From positions 4,153,196 through 4,189,453 of the forward strand of contig NZ_HG764815.1 of NCBI RefSeq assembly GCF_001050535.1: a stretch of 36,258 nucleotides of DNA. The letters are read 5' to 3'. A model generated the notes under the pieces. That model was not told where the DNA came from and ran no database searches. It saw only the letters and a list, made by a program, of their open reading frames with translations. Below are positions 17,138-24,859 of this stretch, in pieces. Position 1 is the stretch's first letter, and each line of letters begins with the position of its first letter. The stretch comes from Nostocoides australiense Ben110 (GTDB lineage Bacteria; Actinomycetota; Actinomycetes; Actinomycetales; Dermatophilaceae). A program made the position numbers and the translations under genes.

Positions 17138-18088
17138 ATGTCCAGCCACTTGAACGAGCACGGAATCACCCATCTGCGGCACGTGGACCTGGCGGTGCCG
17201 GACTACGAGACCCAGCGCACCTTCTACAAGGACACCTGGGGGCTGACGGAGGTCGGCACCGATGGCAACCTCTCCTACCTCGCCGCCGAGGGTTCGCCCG
17301 AGCAGTATGTGGTGCGCCTCCGCCGGGACGCCGAGAAGCGCCTCGACCTGATCTCCTTCGGCGCCGAGAGCCGTGCGGCGGTCGACGCGCTGGCGGCGCA
17401 TCTCGGGAGCCAGGGGGTGCAGCTGATCGGGGAGCCCGGCGACCTGCAGACGATGGGCGGCGGCTACGGCATTCGCTTCTTCGACATCGATGGCCGCACG
17501 ATCGAGGTCTCCGCCGATGTGGCGACCCGCGAGCACCGGAAAATCGAAGAGGGAGAAGCAATTCCGGTTCGCATCTCGCACGCCGTCATGAACTCCAATA
17601 ACCTCGCGGCCACCAAGGAGTTCTACACCGACGTCCTCGGATTCAAGCTCTCCGACAGCCTGTGGAGCGCGCACATGGGCGACATGATGCATTTCCTTCG
17701 CGTCAACGACTGGCACCACAGCCTGGCGATCGCCACCGGCCCGCATCCGTCGGTGCACCACGTCTCCTTCGAGATGCGCGGCCTCGACGAATACATGCGC
17801 GGCACCGGACGGGTGATGCGCGCCGGCATCAAGAAGGTCTGGGGCCCCGGTCGTCACCTCGCCGGCAACAACACCTTCTCCTACTTCATCGACCCCAGCG
17901 GCAACACCATGGAATACACCACAGAGCTCGAAAAGATCGACGAGGACCAGTGGCATCCGAGTGTCTATGACATCGCCGACCCGATGACCCAGGACCAGTG
18001 GGGCACGGCCGACCCGATGAGCGAGATCATCGCCAAGGAATCCTTCAACGACCCCGACCGCGGCCTCTTCGTCGCGCCGCCGGTCTGA
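17138..18088 (+). CDS. Type I extradiol ring-cleavage dioxygenase (catechol 2,3-dioxygenase-like)
   Basis: 316 residues with two VOC modules, as in BphC-type enzymes. The Fe(II) ligands in the second module are H148 (ISHAV), H208 (SVHHVSF) and E259 (NTMEYTT), and H193/H194 and Y249 occupy the places of catalytic His and Tyr. All are present, so it should be active in meta-cleavage of a catechol or hydroxyquinol with O2. The ATG at 17138 follows GAGGAAG. The stop overlaps the SDR start (TGATG). With the FAD monooxygenase upstream and an FAH hydrolase downstream, it forms a hydroxylate-cleave-hydrolyse unit like that reported for naringenin A-ring cleavage by FdeC. Confidence 0.92.
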   Translation: MSSHLNEHGITHLRHVDLAVPDYETQRTFYKDTWGLTEVGTDGNLSYLAAEGSPEQYVVRLRRDAEKRLDLISFGAESRAAVDALAAHLGSQGVQLIGEPGDLQTMGGGYGIRFFDIDGRTIEVSADVATREHRKIEEGEAIPVRISHAVMNSNNLAATKEFYTDVLGFKLSDSLWSAHMGDMMHFLRVNDWHHSLAIATGPHPSVHHVSFEMRGLDEYMRGTGRVMRAGIKKVWGPGRHLAGNNTFSYFIDPSGNTMEYTTELEKIDEDQWHPSVYDIADPMTQDQWGTADPMSEIIAKESFNDPDRGLFVAPPV

Positions 18089-18894
18089 TGACGACCGGCG
18101 GGCGCTGCGCCGGCAAGATCGTCGTCGTCACCGGCGGCGCGCGCGGGCAGGGTGCCGCCGAAGTGGAAGACCTTGCCCGAGAAGGTGCTTCGGTGTATGC
18201 CGTCGACCTCCTCGACGAGGAGGGTCGCGCGCTCGCGGATCGGCTGACCGAAGAGGGGTATGACGTCGCCTACGGCCACCTGGACGTCACCGATCCAGCC
18301 GATTGGGAGGCGTTGGCGGCCGAGCTGTCGGCGCGTCATGGGCGAGTCGATGCGTTGATCAACAACGCCGGCGTGGCTTCGCGTGGACGCTTGCCGTATG
18401 TCGATCTGGACGTGTGGCACCGCACCTTCGAGATCAATGTCACCGGGCCGTTGCTCGGGATCCAGGCACTCGTGTCGTTGATGACGCAGGGCGGGTCGAT
18501 CGTCAACATCTGCTCGGTCGCCGCGATCTCCGGACATGTGGCCGCGCCCTACACGGCCTCGAAATGGGCCCTGCGCGGGCTCACGCGCACCGCGTCGTTA
18601 GAGTTAGGCCCCAAGGGAATCCGCGTCAACGCAGTCATGCCCGGTCTCATCGAGACGCCACTGATGGAAAGCGCCTCGCCGGAATTCCGTGGCGCGGCCC
18701 TACGGGAGATTCCGCTCGGACGCACCGGTGAGGTCGGCGACATTGCCCCGCTCATCGTGCATCTCGTCTCCGACGAATCGCGCTACACCACAGGCGCCGA
18801 GATCGTCGTCGACGGCGGTATGTCCGCACACGTCTCGCACAAGGGGGTCGCCGACGCCATCGCGCCCGCTGCCCCGCCCGAGGCGGCATCGTGA
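18088..18894 (+). CDS. Short-chain dehydrogenase/reductase
   Basis: 268 residues. Motifs are TGGARGQG for the cofactor, NNAG for the central strand, S in ICSVAAISG and the intact catalytic pair in YTASK. The C-terminus has MPGLIETPL and TGAEIVVDGG. It starts inside the stop of the dioxygenase and ends inside the start of FAH 2 (GTGA), so all three are translated together. It would oxidise or reduce a hydroxyl/keto group on the aromatic substrate or ring-opened product. Confidence 0.92.
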   Translation: MTTGGRCAGKIVVVTGGARGQGAAEVEDLAREGASVYAVDLLDEEGRALADRLTEEGYDVAYGHLDVTDPADWEALAAELSARHGRVDALINNAGVASRGRLPYVDLDVWHRTFEINVTGPLLGIQALVSLMTQGGSIVNICSVAAISGHVAAPYTASKWALRGLTRTASLELGPKGIRVNAVMPGLIETPLMESASPEFRGAALREIPLGRTGEVGDIAPLIVHLVSDESRYTTGAEIVVDGGMSAHVSHKGVADAIAPAAPPEAAS

Positions 18895-19847
18895 AGTTCG
18901 GAACCGTTCGGTTCGCCGATGGCGTGCAGGGTGGCGTCGTCGTCGGTGCCGACGGACAATCCGTTCACCCGCTGGGTCGCGATCTGGAGTCAGTCATCCT
19001 CGCAGCGGATACGCTCGAGGCCGTGCTGCGCGTCGGCGCGGCCGCGAGCGAGCGCCCGGCCACTCCACTGTCCGACGTGACGGTGCGAAAACCGTTCACC
19101 CCTGCGGCGATTCGCGACTTCGTTGCCTTCGAAGAACACGTGGTGGGCGTCCGCAAGAGCGTCGACGGCAGCAGCGGAGTCCCCGAGCAGTGGTATGCCG
19201 CACCCACGTTCTACTTCACCAACCCGCACGCCATCTATGGCCCGGACGAGCCCATCGCCCGGCCGGATCTGTGCCGGGCCCTCGACTTCGAGTTGGAGGT
19301 CGCGGCCGTCATCGGACGGCAGTGCCGTTCGGTCGATGAGGCACAGGCGCGCGACGCGATCATCGGCTACACGATCTTCAACGACTGGTCGGCGCGCGAC
19401 CTCCAATCCGCCGAGATGAAGGTCGGACTCGGCCCCGCCAAGGGCAAGGATTTCGCGAGCTCTCTCGGCCCCTGGCTGGTGACCGCCGACGAACTCGAGA
19501 ACCACCGCGACGCCGACGGATTCCTCGAACTCGACTGCAGTGTCAGCGTCAATGGTGTTGAGGTGGGCCACGATTCACTCGCCAGCATGGGGTGGACCTT
19601 CGAGACGATGGTCGCCTACGCCTCGCGCGACTCGATCGTCAAACCGCTCGACATCCTCGCCTCTGGCACCACCGGTGGCGGCGGCTGCCTAGCGGAACTC
19701 TGGGGCCGGGGCGGCTCGCAGCACCCGCCATCGCTGCAACCCGGCGACCTTGTGACCATCACCGTCGACGGGCTGGGCACGCTGTCCACCCCGATCGTCG
19801 CGGGCACTCCCACTCCCGAACTGACACCCTTCCGCCGGCGTTCCTGA
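18891..19847 (+). CDS. Fumarylacetoacetate hydrolase (FAH) family protein 2
   Basis: 318 residues, GTG start overlapping the SDR stop. The metal site is seen in DFELEVAAVI and NDWSARD, and FVAFEEHV carries the His region. It is a clear paralogue of the FAH protein at 10537-11517, sharing LGPxKGKDFA, VTADELE and HRDADGFLEL along most of the length. It probably hydrolyses or decarboxylates the meta-cleavage product of the dioxygenase encoded two genes upstream. It converges on a GNAT gene with only 17 bp between the stops. Confidence 0.9.
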   Translation: MKFGTVRFADGVQGGVVVGADGQSVHPLGRDLESVILAADTLEAVLRVGAAASERPATPLSDVTVRKPFTPAAIRDFVAFEEHVVGVRKSVDGSSGVPEQWYAAPTFYFTNPHAIYGPDEPIARPDLCRALDFELEVAAVIGRQCRSVDEAQARDAIIGYTIFNDWSARDLQSAEMKVGLGPAKGKDFASSLGPWLVTADELENHRDADGFLELDCSVSVNGVEVGHDSLASMGWTFETMVAYASRDSIVKPLDILASGTTGGGGCLAELWGRGGSQHPPSLQPGDLVTITVDGLGTLSTPIVAGTPTPELTPFRRRS

Positions 19848-19864
19848 CGCCCAGCGGGGCTTGA

Positions 19865-20533
19865 TCACGCCGTCGGGGGCAGCCCGTGGTGCTGTGCGTC
19901 CAGTCGCGGATGTGCCGGGGAGGGTATGCCGGGACGCCGGTGCAGGCAGGTGCTCTCGGCCGCCGAGTCCTCCTCGTGGCCAGCGAGTTTCACCTCGACG
20001 TCGACCACGCCTTCGGAGCTTTGGAACACCTGCATACTGCCGAGCTTGCCGAGGATGGCCAGCGGGGCCAGGTTTCCGTGGGCGACCTCGGTCAGGATGC
20101 GGGTCACGCCCTTGGGCGCGCGCGCCACAAGGGACCGGGCAAGCGCCGTGGCGATGCCGCGGCCCTGGTACTCGTCCTTGACGGTGAAAGCCATGTCCGC
20201 CGCGCCGGGATGGTCCGGATAACGCACCAGCCGGCCGACGCCCGCCGGGACCAGGCCAGCCTGGGTCTCGAGGAAGGCGACGAGCGCGACGTGGTCCACG
20301 CCGTCGACCTCGTCGACAAGCTGGTCCAGCATCGACGGAGTCAACTCGGGCACCGCGGCGAGGAATCGGTTCCACTTCGATTCTGGAGACAAGGTCGCGT
20401 ACTCGCGCGACAACAGGTCGCGATCGTCCGGTAACAGCGGCCCGATCCACACACGCCCGCCGGGGCGCAGCGCAATCGGGACGCACAGGCGATGGACCCG
20501 CTCGGCGTAGCGGTCCTCGTCCGCAGTAGTCAT
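19865..20533 (-). CDS. GNAT-family N-acetyltransferase
   Basis: 222 residues from the ATG at 20533; an in-frame ATG at 20566 would add 11 residues. The acetyl-CoA-binding motif A is VKDEYQGRGIATALARSL, and the fold ends in the ILGKLGSMQVFQSS region with a long disordered tail rich in Ser/Pro/His. The acetyl acceptor is unknown. It does not obviously belong to the catabolic operon that it converges on. Confidence 0.82.
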   Translation of the reverse strand: MTTADEDRYAERVHRLCVPIALRPGGRVWIGPLLPDDRDLLSREYATLSPESKWNRFLAAVPELTPSMLDQLVDEVDGVDHVALVAFLETQAGLVPAGVGRLVRYPDHPGAADMAFTVKDEYQGRGIATALARSLVARAPKGVTRILTEVAHGNLAPLAILGKLGSMQVFQSSEGVVDVEVKLAGHEEDSAAESTCLHRRPGIPSPAHPRLDAQHHGLPPTA

Positions 20534-20651
20534 GGATTGAGCTCGATTCCCCTCGGTTAGGCGCATTTCAGCGTCCACGTGCTTTCTACGGTAAGCACAT
20601 AGAGCAAGCGAGCAAGCGGAGGAAAGGTGTGGTCTCCGTCTCGGCGGCGCG

Positions 20652-20670
20652 TGGTACCAGGGCGGTACCA
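20652..20670. promoter_or_regulatory. Inverted repeat upstream of the Doc-module antitoxin
   Basis: TGGTACC and GGTACCA are separated by AGGGC, 12 bp before the antitoxin start. TACCAT at 20666-20671 could be a -10 box overlapping the right arm, which would suit autorepression. The function is inferred from symmetry and location. Confidence 0.55.
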
Positions 20671-20682
20671 TCAGGCGTGGCC

Positions 20683-20874
20683 ATGAATCTACGGCTCACC
20701 GCCGACGAGACCGACGCGCTCCGCCGACGCGCCGAGACCGAGGGCCGGTCGATGAATGACGTCGCTCGACAAGCGATCGCGGAGTATGTCAGCGACCGAC
20801 GAAGCCGACTGACGGCGGCGATCGGACGGGTCGTCCAGGAAGACGCCGAACTCCTGGATCGGTTATCGAAGTGA
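20683..20874 (+). CDS. Ribbon-helix-helix antitoxin (Phd/CopG-like partner of Doc)
   Basis: 63 residues. MNLRLTADETDALRRRAETE and SMNDVARQAIAEYV give a beta strand plus two helices, the ribbon-helix-helix DNA-binding pattern of CopG/Arc-type antitoxins. The C-terminus ([11 protein letters not shown]) would cover the toxin. ATG at 20683 was preferred over an upstream GTG at 20629 because the latter would include the operator in the coding region. The stop overlaps the toxin start (GTGA). Confidence 0.82.
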   Translation: MNLRLTADETDALRRRAETEGRSMNDVARQAIAEYVSDRRSRLTAAIGRVVQEDAELLDRLSK

Positions 20875-21263
20875 CGGACAATCTCACCCTCGAGGATGTG
20901 CTCGAGATTGCCGAGGGTGTCGTCGGCGAGGTCGCCGTGCGCGACATCGGGCTACTCGAATCCGCGTGTCATCGTCCCCGCGCGACCGCTTTCGGAGCCG
21001 ACGCCTATCCAACCCTCTGCGAGAAAGCAGCTGCCCTCCTGCATTCCCTCGCCCCGAATCACCCGTTGACTGAAGGCAACACGCGTCTCGCGTGGGCAGG
21101 CGCTCGGGTCTTCCTCTTGTTGAATTCGTGCGACGTCGGCTACGCATCCGTGGACGAGGTCGAGGGCTTCGTGCTCGCGGTGGCCAGAGGCGAACTCGAG
21201 GTCCCCGAGATCGCCGCCTGGATCGAACACCATCTGACGCTGGACGAGAGCGGGCAGCAATGA
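20871..21263 (+). CDS. doc: Doc-type (Fic fold) toxin
   Basis: 130 residues with the Doc motif H64-PLTEG-N70-T-R72, close to the Fic/Doc consensus HxFxxGNxR. Doc toxins phosphorylate elongation factor Tu and stop translation. The helical surround ([12 protein letters not shown] and [14 protein letters not shown]) fits the family. It is coupled to the upstream antitoxin, and its stop overlaps the alcohol dehydrogenase start (ATGA), so the toxin-antitoxin pair is transcriptionally joined to a catabolic gene, which is unusual. Confidence 0.85.
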   Translation: MTDNLTLEDVLEIAEGVVGEVAVRDIGLLESACHRPRATAFGADAYPTLCEKAAALLHSLAPNHPLTEGNTRLAWAGARVFLLLNSCDVGYASVDEVEGFVLAVARGELEVPEIAAWIEHHLTLDESGQQ

Positions 21264-22274
21264 CGAAACAGATGCGGGCGTGGTCGGTCGGAGCGCCCGG
21301 CCCGATCGCCGAGCGTCCGCTGGTCGAGACGACGCTGCCCGTTCCCCAGCCGGGGCCCGGAGAGGTCCTGGTAGCCGTATCCGTCTGTGGGGTGTGCCGG
21401 ACGGATCTGCATGTTGCAGAAGGAGATCTGGCGGTGCATCGGGCCAGCGTCGTGCCTGGGCACGAAGTCGTCGGCCAGGTGGTCGCTCGGGGCGCCGGAG
21501 CGAGTCGATTCGCCGAGGGTGAGCGGATCGGGATCGCCTGGCTGCGGTCCACATGCGGCAGTTGTCAGGCGTGCCGAGCCGGGCGGGAGAATCTGTGTCC
21601 GCATTCGCAGTACACCGGCTGGGACGCCGACGGCGGGTATGCCGAGTACACCGTTGTACCGCAATCGTTCGCCTATCGCATCCCCGAGGGGTATGACGAC
21701 GAGGCGGCCGCACCGCTCCTGTGCGCCGGCATCATCGGGTATCGCGCCTTACGGCGGGCGGCGGTGCCGCCCGGCGGCCGGCTCGGCATCTATGGGTTCG
21801 GGGGGAGCGCCCACATCACCGCACAGATCGCGATCGCCCAGGGAGTCGAGGTCCACGTGCTCACCCGCGGCGAGTCGGCCCGGCAGCTGGCCCTCAAGCT
21901 GGGAGCGGCGTCGGCGGGAGCGGCATACGACGCACCGCCGGTGCCGCTCGACTCGGCGATCCTCTTCGCGCCCGTAGGGGATCTTGTGCCGGTCGCCCTG
22001 GCGGGGCTAGCCGACGGGGGCACCCTGGCGGTGGCGGGCATTCATCTCTCCGACGTGCCCGCCCTGAACTACCAGCAGCATCTCTTCCGCGAGCGCACAC
22101 TCACGAGCGTGACCAGCAACACCCGGCGCGACGGCGAGGAACTCCTCACGCTCGCAGCCCGGCTCGGCGTGCGGCCCACGACCACGGCATACCCGCTGGC
22201 GCGCGCGGACGCGGCCCTGAGCGACCTGGCCTGCGGGCGGGTCACGGGCGCGGCGGGTGCTGCATACCGGCTGA
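21260..22274 (+). CDS. Zinc-dependent alcohol dehydrogenase, frameshifted in its last codons
   Basis: About 337 residues of the medium-chain dehydrogenase family. Catalytic zinc ligands are C43 (CGVCRTD) and H68/E69 (GHE); the structural zinc site has C99, C102, C105 and C113. The cofactor motif is YGFGGSAH. The frame then runs through GRVTGAA without stopping, deep into the next gene. Removing one G from the GGG at 22255-22257 gives a normal ending VTGAAVLHTG with a stop at 22272-22274, which matches how these proteins usually end. The frameshift is therefore real or a sequencing slip, and only the C-terminal tail is affected. It probably oxidises or reduces an aromatic or short-chain alcohol/aldehyde. 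Confidence 0.85.
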
Positions 22275-22382
22275 GGCTCCCCGGTGTTGCGCGATACCTC
22301 GCATCACTGGTGCCTGCTTCCGCCCGGCGAGGCACCGGGGCACAGTGTGAAGTGAATCGTCCGCGAGTGCAGGAGAGCAGCG

Positions 22383-23537
22383 TTGTTCGAATACTTCACC
22401 GGCCCCAAGTACATCTGGAACATGGGCGTCAGCGCGACCCTGAACTCCGGTGGTCAGATCTTCGAGGTCGACAAGGCGTCGCGGCCGGCGAGGGAGGCGG
22501 CGGACGTCGATTCGGGCGCCCCGCTGTTCCTCCAGGGCTGGAAAGCCGTGGCGGACGATCTGGCCGAGCAGGCCAAGGAGGCCGAAGCGGCCGGGCACCT
22601 GCGCACCGCCGGGCAGAAGTGGTTCCGCTCGGGCGTCTATGTGTGCCAGGCCGAGCGGATGCTCAGCGAGTCCATGCCCGAACGGCGCGCCTTCTATCAG
22701 CAGGCGCTCGATGCGATGCAGAAGACTTTCGACCTGATCGATCCCAATACGAGCCGAGTCGAGGTGCCCTTCGAAGGCGACTCTCTGCCAGCGTATTTCA
22801 CGAAGGCCGTCGGGACCGACGGCCTGGCGCCGACGGTGGTCATGTGGAACGGCTTGGACTCCACGAAGGAGCACATGTACACCTCCGGGTGGCCGTCAGA
22901 GATGTCGCAGCGTGGTTACAACGTGCTGCAGGTCGACTGTCCCGGCTCCGGCGAGGCGCTGCGCTTCCGGGGCCTGAAGGCCCGCATCAGCACCGAGGAC
23001 TGGGCCAAGGCCTGCGTGGACTATCTCGAGGGCCGCGACGATGTCGACACCGGCCGGATCGGCTTGGTCGGCTGGTCACTCGGCGGCTACTACGTCCCGC
23101 GTGCCGCGGCCTTCGAGAAGCGCCTGGCGTATGCCGTCGCCTGGGGCGCCAACCACAACTGGGGCGAGGTGCAGCGCGGCCGTCTCGAGCGCGAGGGCGA
23201 GAACCCGGTGCCCCACTACTGGGAGCACGTGCTGTGGGTGTGGGGCTTCGAGGGCAAGACGCCGCAGGAGTTCGTCGAGTTCGCCGACGACGTCCACCTC
23301 AATGGCATCGTCGAGAAGATCACCTGCCCCTTCCTGATCGCCCACGGCGAGGGTGACCGGCAGATCAACGTCAAGTACGCCCACCAGTCATACGACCAGG
23401 CCGTCAACTCACCCAAGCGCACCCTGCGCCTCTTCACGGCCGAAGAGGGCGCGACAGAGCACATCGGCCTCGATCACCTCTCCCACGTCGGCAACTACAT
23501 CTCGGATTGGATCGACGACACCCTCGCCGGCACGTAG
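22383..23537 (+). CDS. Alpha/beta hydrolase, 2,6-dihydroxypseudooxynicotine hydrolase-like
   Basis: 384 residues. An N-terminal helical part (about residues 1-120) precedes the hydrolase core. The nucleophile is S232 in GWSLGGY, the acid is probably D325 in HGEGDRQI, and a His around 360-365 (EHIGLDH) completes the triad. The oxyanion region may involve WNGLDSTKE. The architecture fits 2,6-dihydroxypseudooxynicotine hydrolase, which breaks a C-C bond next to a ring-attached ketone. The TTG at 22383 is preceded by AGGAGAG, the only good site nearby. In this island it may cut a chalcone- or acyl-phenol-like C-C bond; that is an inference. Confidence 0.85.
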   Translation: MFEYFTGPKYIWNMGVSATLNSGGQIFEVDKASRPAREAADVDSGAPLFLQGWKAVADDLAEQAKEAEAAGHLRTAGQKWFRSGVYVCQAERMLSESMPERRAFYQQALDAMQKTFDLIDPNTSRVEVPFEGDSLPAYFTKAVGTDGLAPTVVMWNGLDSTKEHMYTSGWPSEMSQRGYNVLQVDCPGSGEALRFRGLKARISTEDWAKACVDYLEGRDDVDTGRIGLVGWSLGGYYVPRAAAFEKRLAYAVAWGANHNWGEVQRGRLEREGENPVPHYWEHVLWVWGFEGKTPQEFVEFADDVHLNGIVEKITCPFLIAHGEGDRQINVKYAHQSYDQAVNSPKRTLRLFTAEEGATEHIGLDHLSHVGNYISDWIDDTLAGT

Positions 23538-23561
23538 CCACGCTTCGCTCGAGGGAACTTT

Positions 23562-23589
23562 GCGACAAGGAGTTCCGGAACCGTGTCGC
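23562..23589. terminator. Hairpin between convergent genes
   Basis: GCGACA (23562-23567) pairs with TGTCGC (23584-23589), enclosing the palindrome GTTCCGGAAC. It lies between the 3' ends of the converging alpha/beta hydrolase and NUDIX genes, where a bidirectional terminator is expected. No T run follows, so intrinsic termination is uncertain. Confidence 0.4.
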
Positions 23590-23627
23590 GCTCCGTCGGT
23601 TGACAGTTGTCGTCTGCGACGTCTGAC

Positions 23628-24035
23628 TCACTGTGGCGCAGCGAAACTCACTGCACGCAGGATGCTCGGCAGACTAGCCGGGTCGGCAAGCGTGAGTCCG
23701 GCAAGCTCGTCGGGATGGAACCACCGCAGGTCATCGTGCTCCTCGGGTTCGACGTTGAGAGGCTCGCCGTCCCATCGCGTGACCAGAAAGGCATGCATGT
23801 CGAGGGTGGGGTCGTCGAAGGTCATCGGGATGGGCACGGGGTCGTGGACCTCGATGGCGAGTTCCTCACGGCACTCGCGAATGACGGCCTGTCGAGGTGT
23901 TTCTCCCGGCTCGACGTGCCCGCCGACGAGGTCCCAGCAGTCGGGATACCAGCGCCGCGCGGGGTGCCGGTGCGCCATGAGGACCAGCCCGTCGCGCACC
24001 AGGAGCGCAGTGGCGATGGCAGTCCGGGCGGGCAC
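23628..24035 (-). CDS. NUDIX hydrolase
   Basis: 135 residues with a complete Nudix box at about residues 39-61 (GHVEPGETPRQAVIRECREE), which binds divalent metal and hydrolyses nucleoside diphosphates linked to another group. The GTG start at 24035 matches the family N-terminus (ATALLVRDGLVLMAHRH). It is likely a housecleaning enzyme and stands apart from the catabolic genes. The substrate cannot be predicted. Confidence 0.88.
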   Translation of the reverse strand: MPARTAIATALLVRDGLVLMAHRHPARRWYPDCWDLVGGHVEPGETPRQAVIRECREELAIEVHDPVPIPMTFDDPTLDMHAFLVTRWDGEPLNVEPEEHDDLRWFHPDELAGLTLADPASLPSILRAVSFAAPQ

Positions 24036-24126
24036 GGGGACAGGATAGGTGCGGTTTTGGCCGAGGCCGGTATGGCTGTGTCGTACGCGAGAGACGGCGC
24101 GGCGCGGTCGTATCTAAACTCATGGT

Positions 24127-24768
24127 GTGGCAACGACGTAGACCCTGCCTGGGTCGTGTGGTGCGTGGCCGGAGGCGGGCAGGGCCTGCAGCGGCTTCCT
24201 GCTCGATGCCGACGGATTCCGCGTTGTCATCGACCTCGGCTATGGCACTGCCTGTCGGCTCTTTCACGCGCTGGGCTCGACGTCCGGCGACGGGTTGGAT
24301 GCTGTCGTCATCACGCACAGACATCCCGACCACATGGTGGATCTGCATGCCTTGTTTCGTGCCCGGTGGTTCGCTTCTCGGAACTCCCCGCCGTTGCCGG
24401 TCTATGCAGCCGTCGGGGTGCGCGAGCGGCTGGTGTCGATGGACGAGCCTGACGACGGCGCCGATGTGGACCGCATCTTCGCGTTCAACCCACTGCCGGG
24501 CAACTACACGGTCGGCCCCTTGACCCTCTCTGCGCTCGATTTGCCGGACCAGGTGCCGAATTCAGGTGTGCGCATCGCCTTCCGCGATCTCACCATCGCC
24601 TACACCGGCGATGCCGGCCCGTCGGAGGCACTGGCGGAGTTGGCAGCAGGGGTCGACCTCCTGCTGGCCGAGGCGAGCGACCGCGAGGCAACACGCGCCG
24701 CCGCCGCCGCGCTCTTCGCCGGACCCATTGCGCTCGCCGAGGAGGGCATGGTCATCTCGCTTGGCTAG
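24127..24768 (+). pseudogene. Decayed metallo-beta-lactamase-fold hydrolase
   Basis: The reading frame gives TLPGSCGAWPEAGRACSGFL, then VVIDLGYGT and the metal motif THRHPDH, and later IAYTGDAGPSEALAELAAG, all typical of an MBL-fold family of about 250 residues. However, the only nearby in-frame start (GTG at 24127) is followed by a TAG at 24139-24141, and no usable start occurs before 24295, past half of the N-terminal domain. In addition, after LLLAEAS the frame jumps to DREATRAAAAALFAGPI, missing about 40 residues that normally carry the SARxAG and LTHxxP segment with a metal-ligand His. Two independent lesions argue that this is a pseudogene. Confidence 0.75.
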
Positions 24769-24796
24769 CCAATCTCCCGAATACATGCATGCCTCT

Positions 24797-24836
24797 GATC
24801 GCGAACGGCGATAACCGTTTCCGTTGACCCGCGATC
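24797..24836. promoter_or_regulatory. Nested inverted repeats upstream of the beta-glucosidase
   Basis: GATCGCG (24797-24803) is matched by CGCGATC (24830-24836). Inside, AACGG (24804-24808) and CCGTT (24815-24819) form a second dyad around CGATAA, LacI-like in appearance. TTGACC at 24824-24829 could be a -35 box for the downstream gene, but no good -10 box is obvious. It is a candidate control site for GH1 expression; no regulator is linked to it. Confidence 0.4.
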
Positions 24837-24859
24837 GTTCATTCGGCTGAATTGTCGGC

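Noticed and set aside
22275-23356. Extension of the alcohol dehydrogenase frame across the hydrolase gene
   Set aside because: The translated sequence is a low-complexity Arg/Gly/Ala shadow, and the overlapping alpha/beta hydrolase is clearly the real gene.
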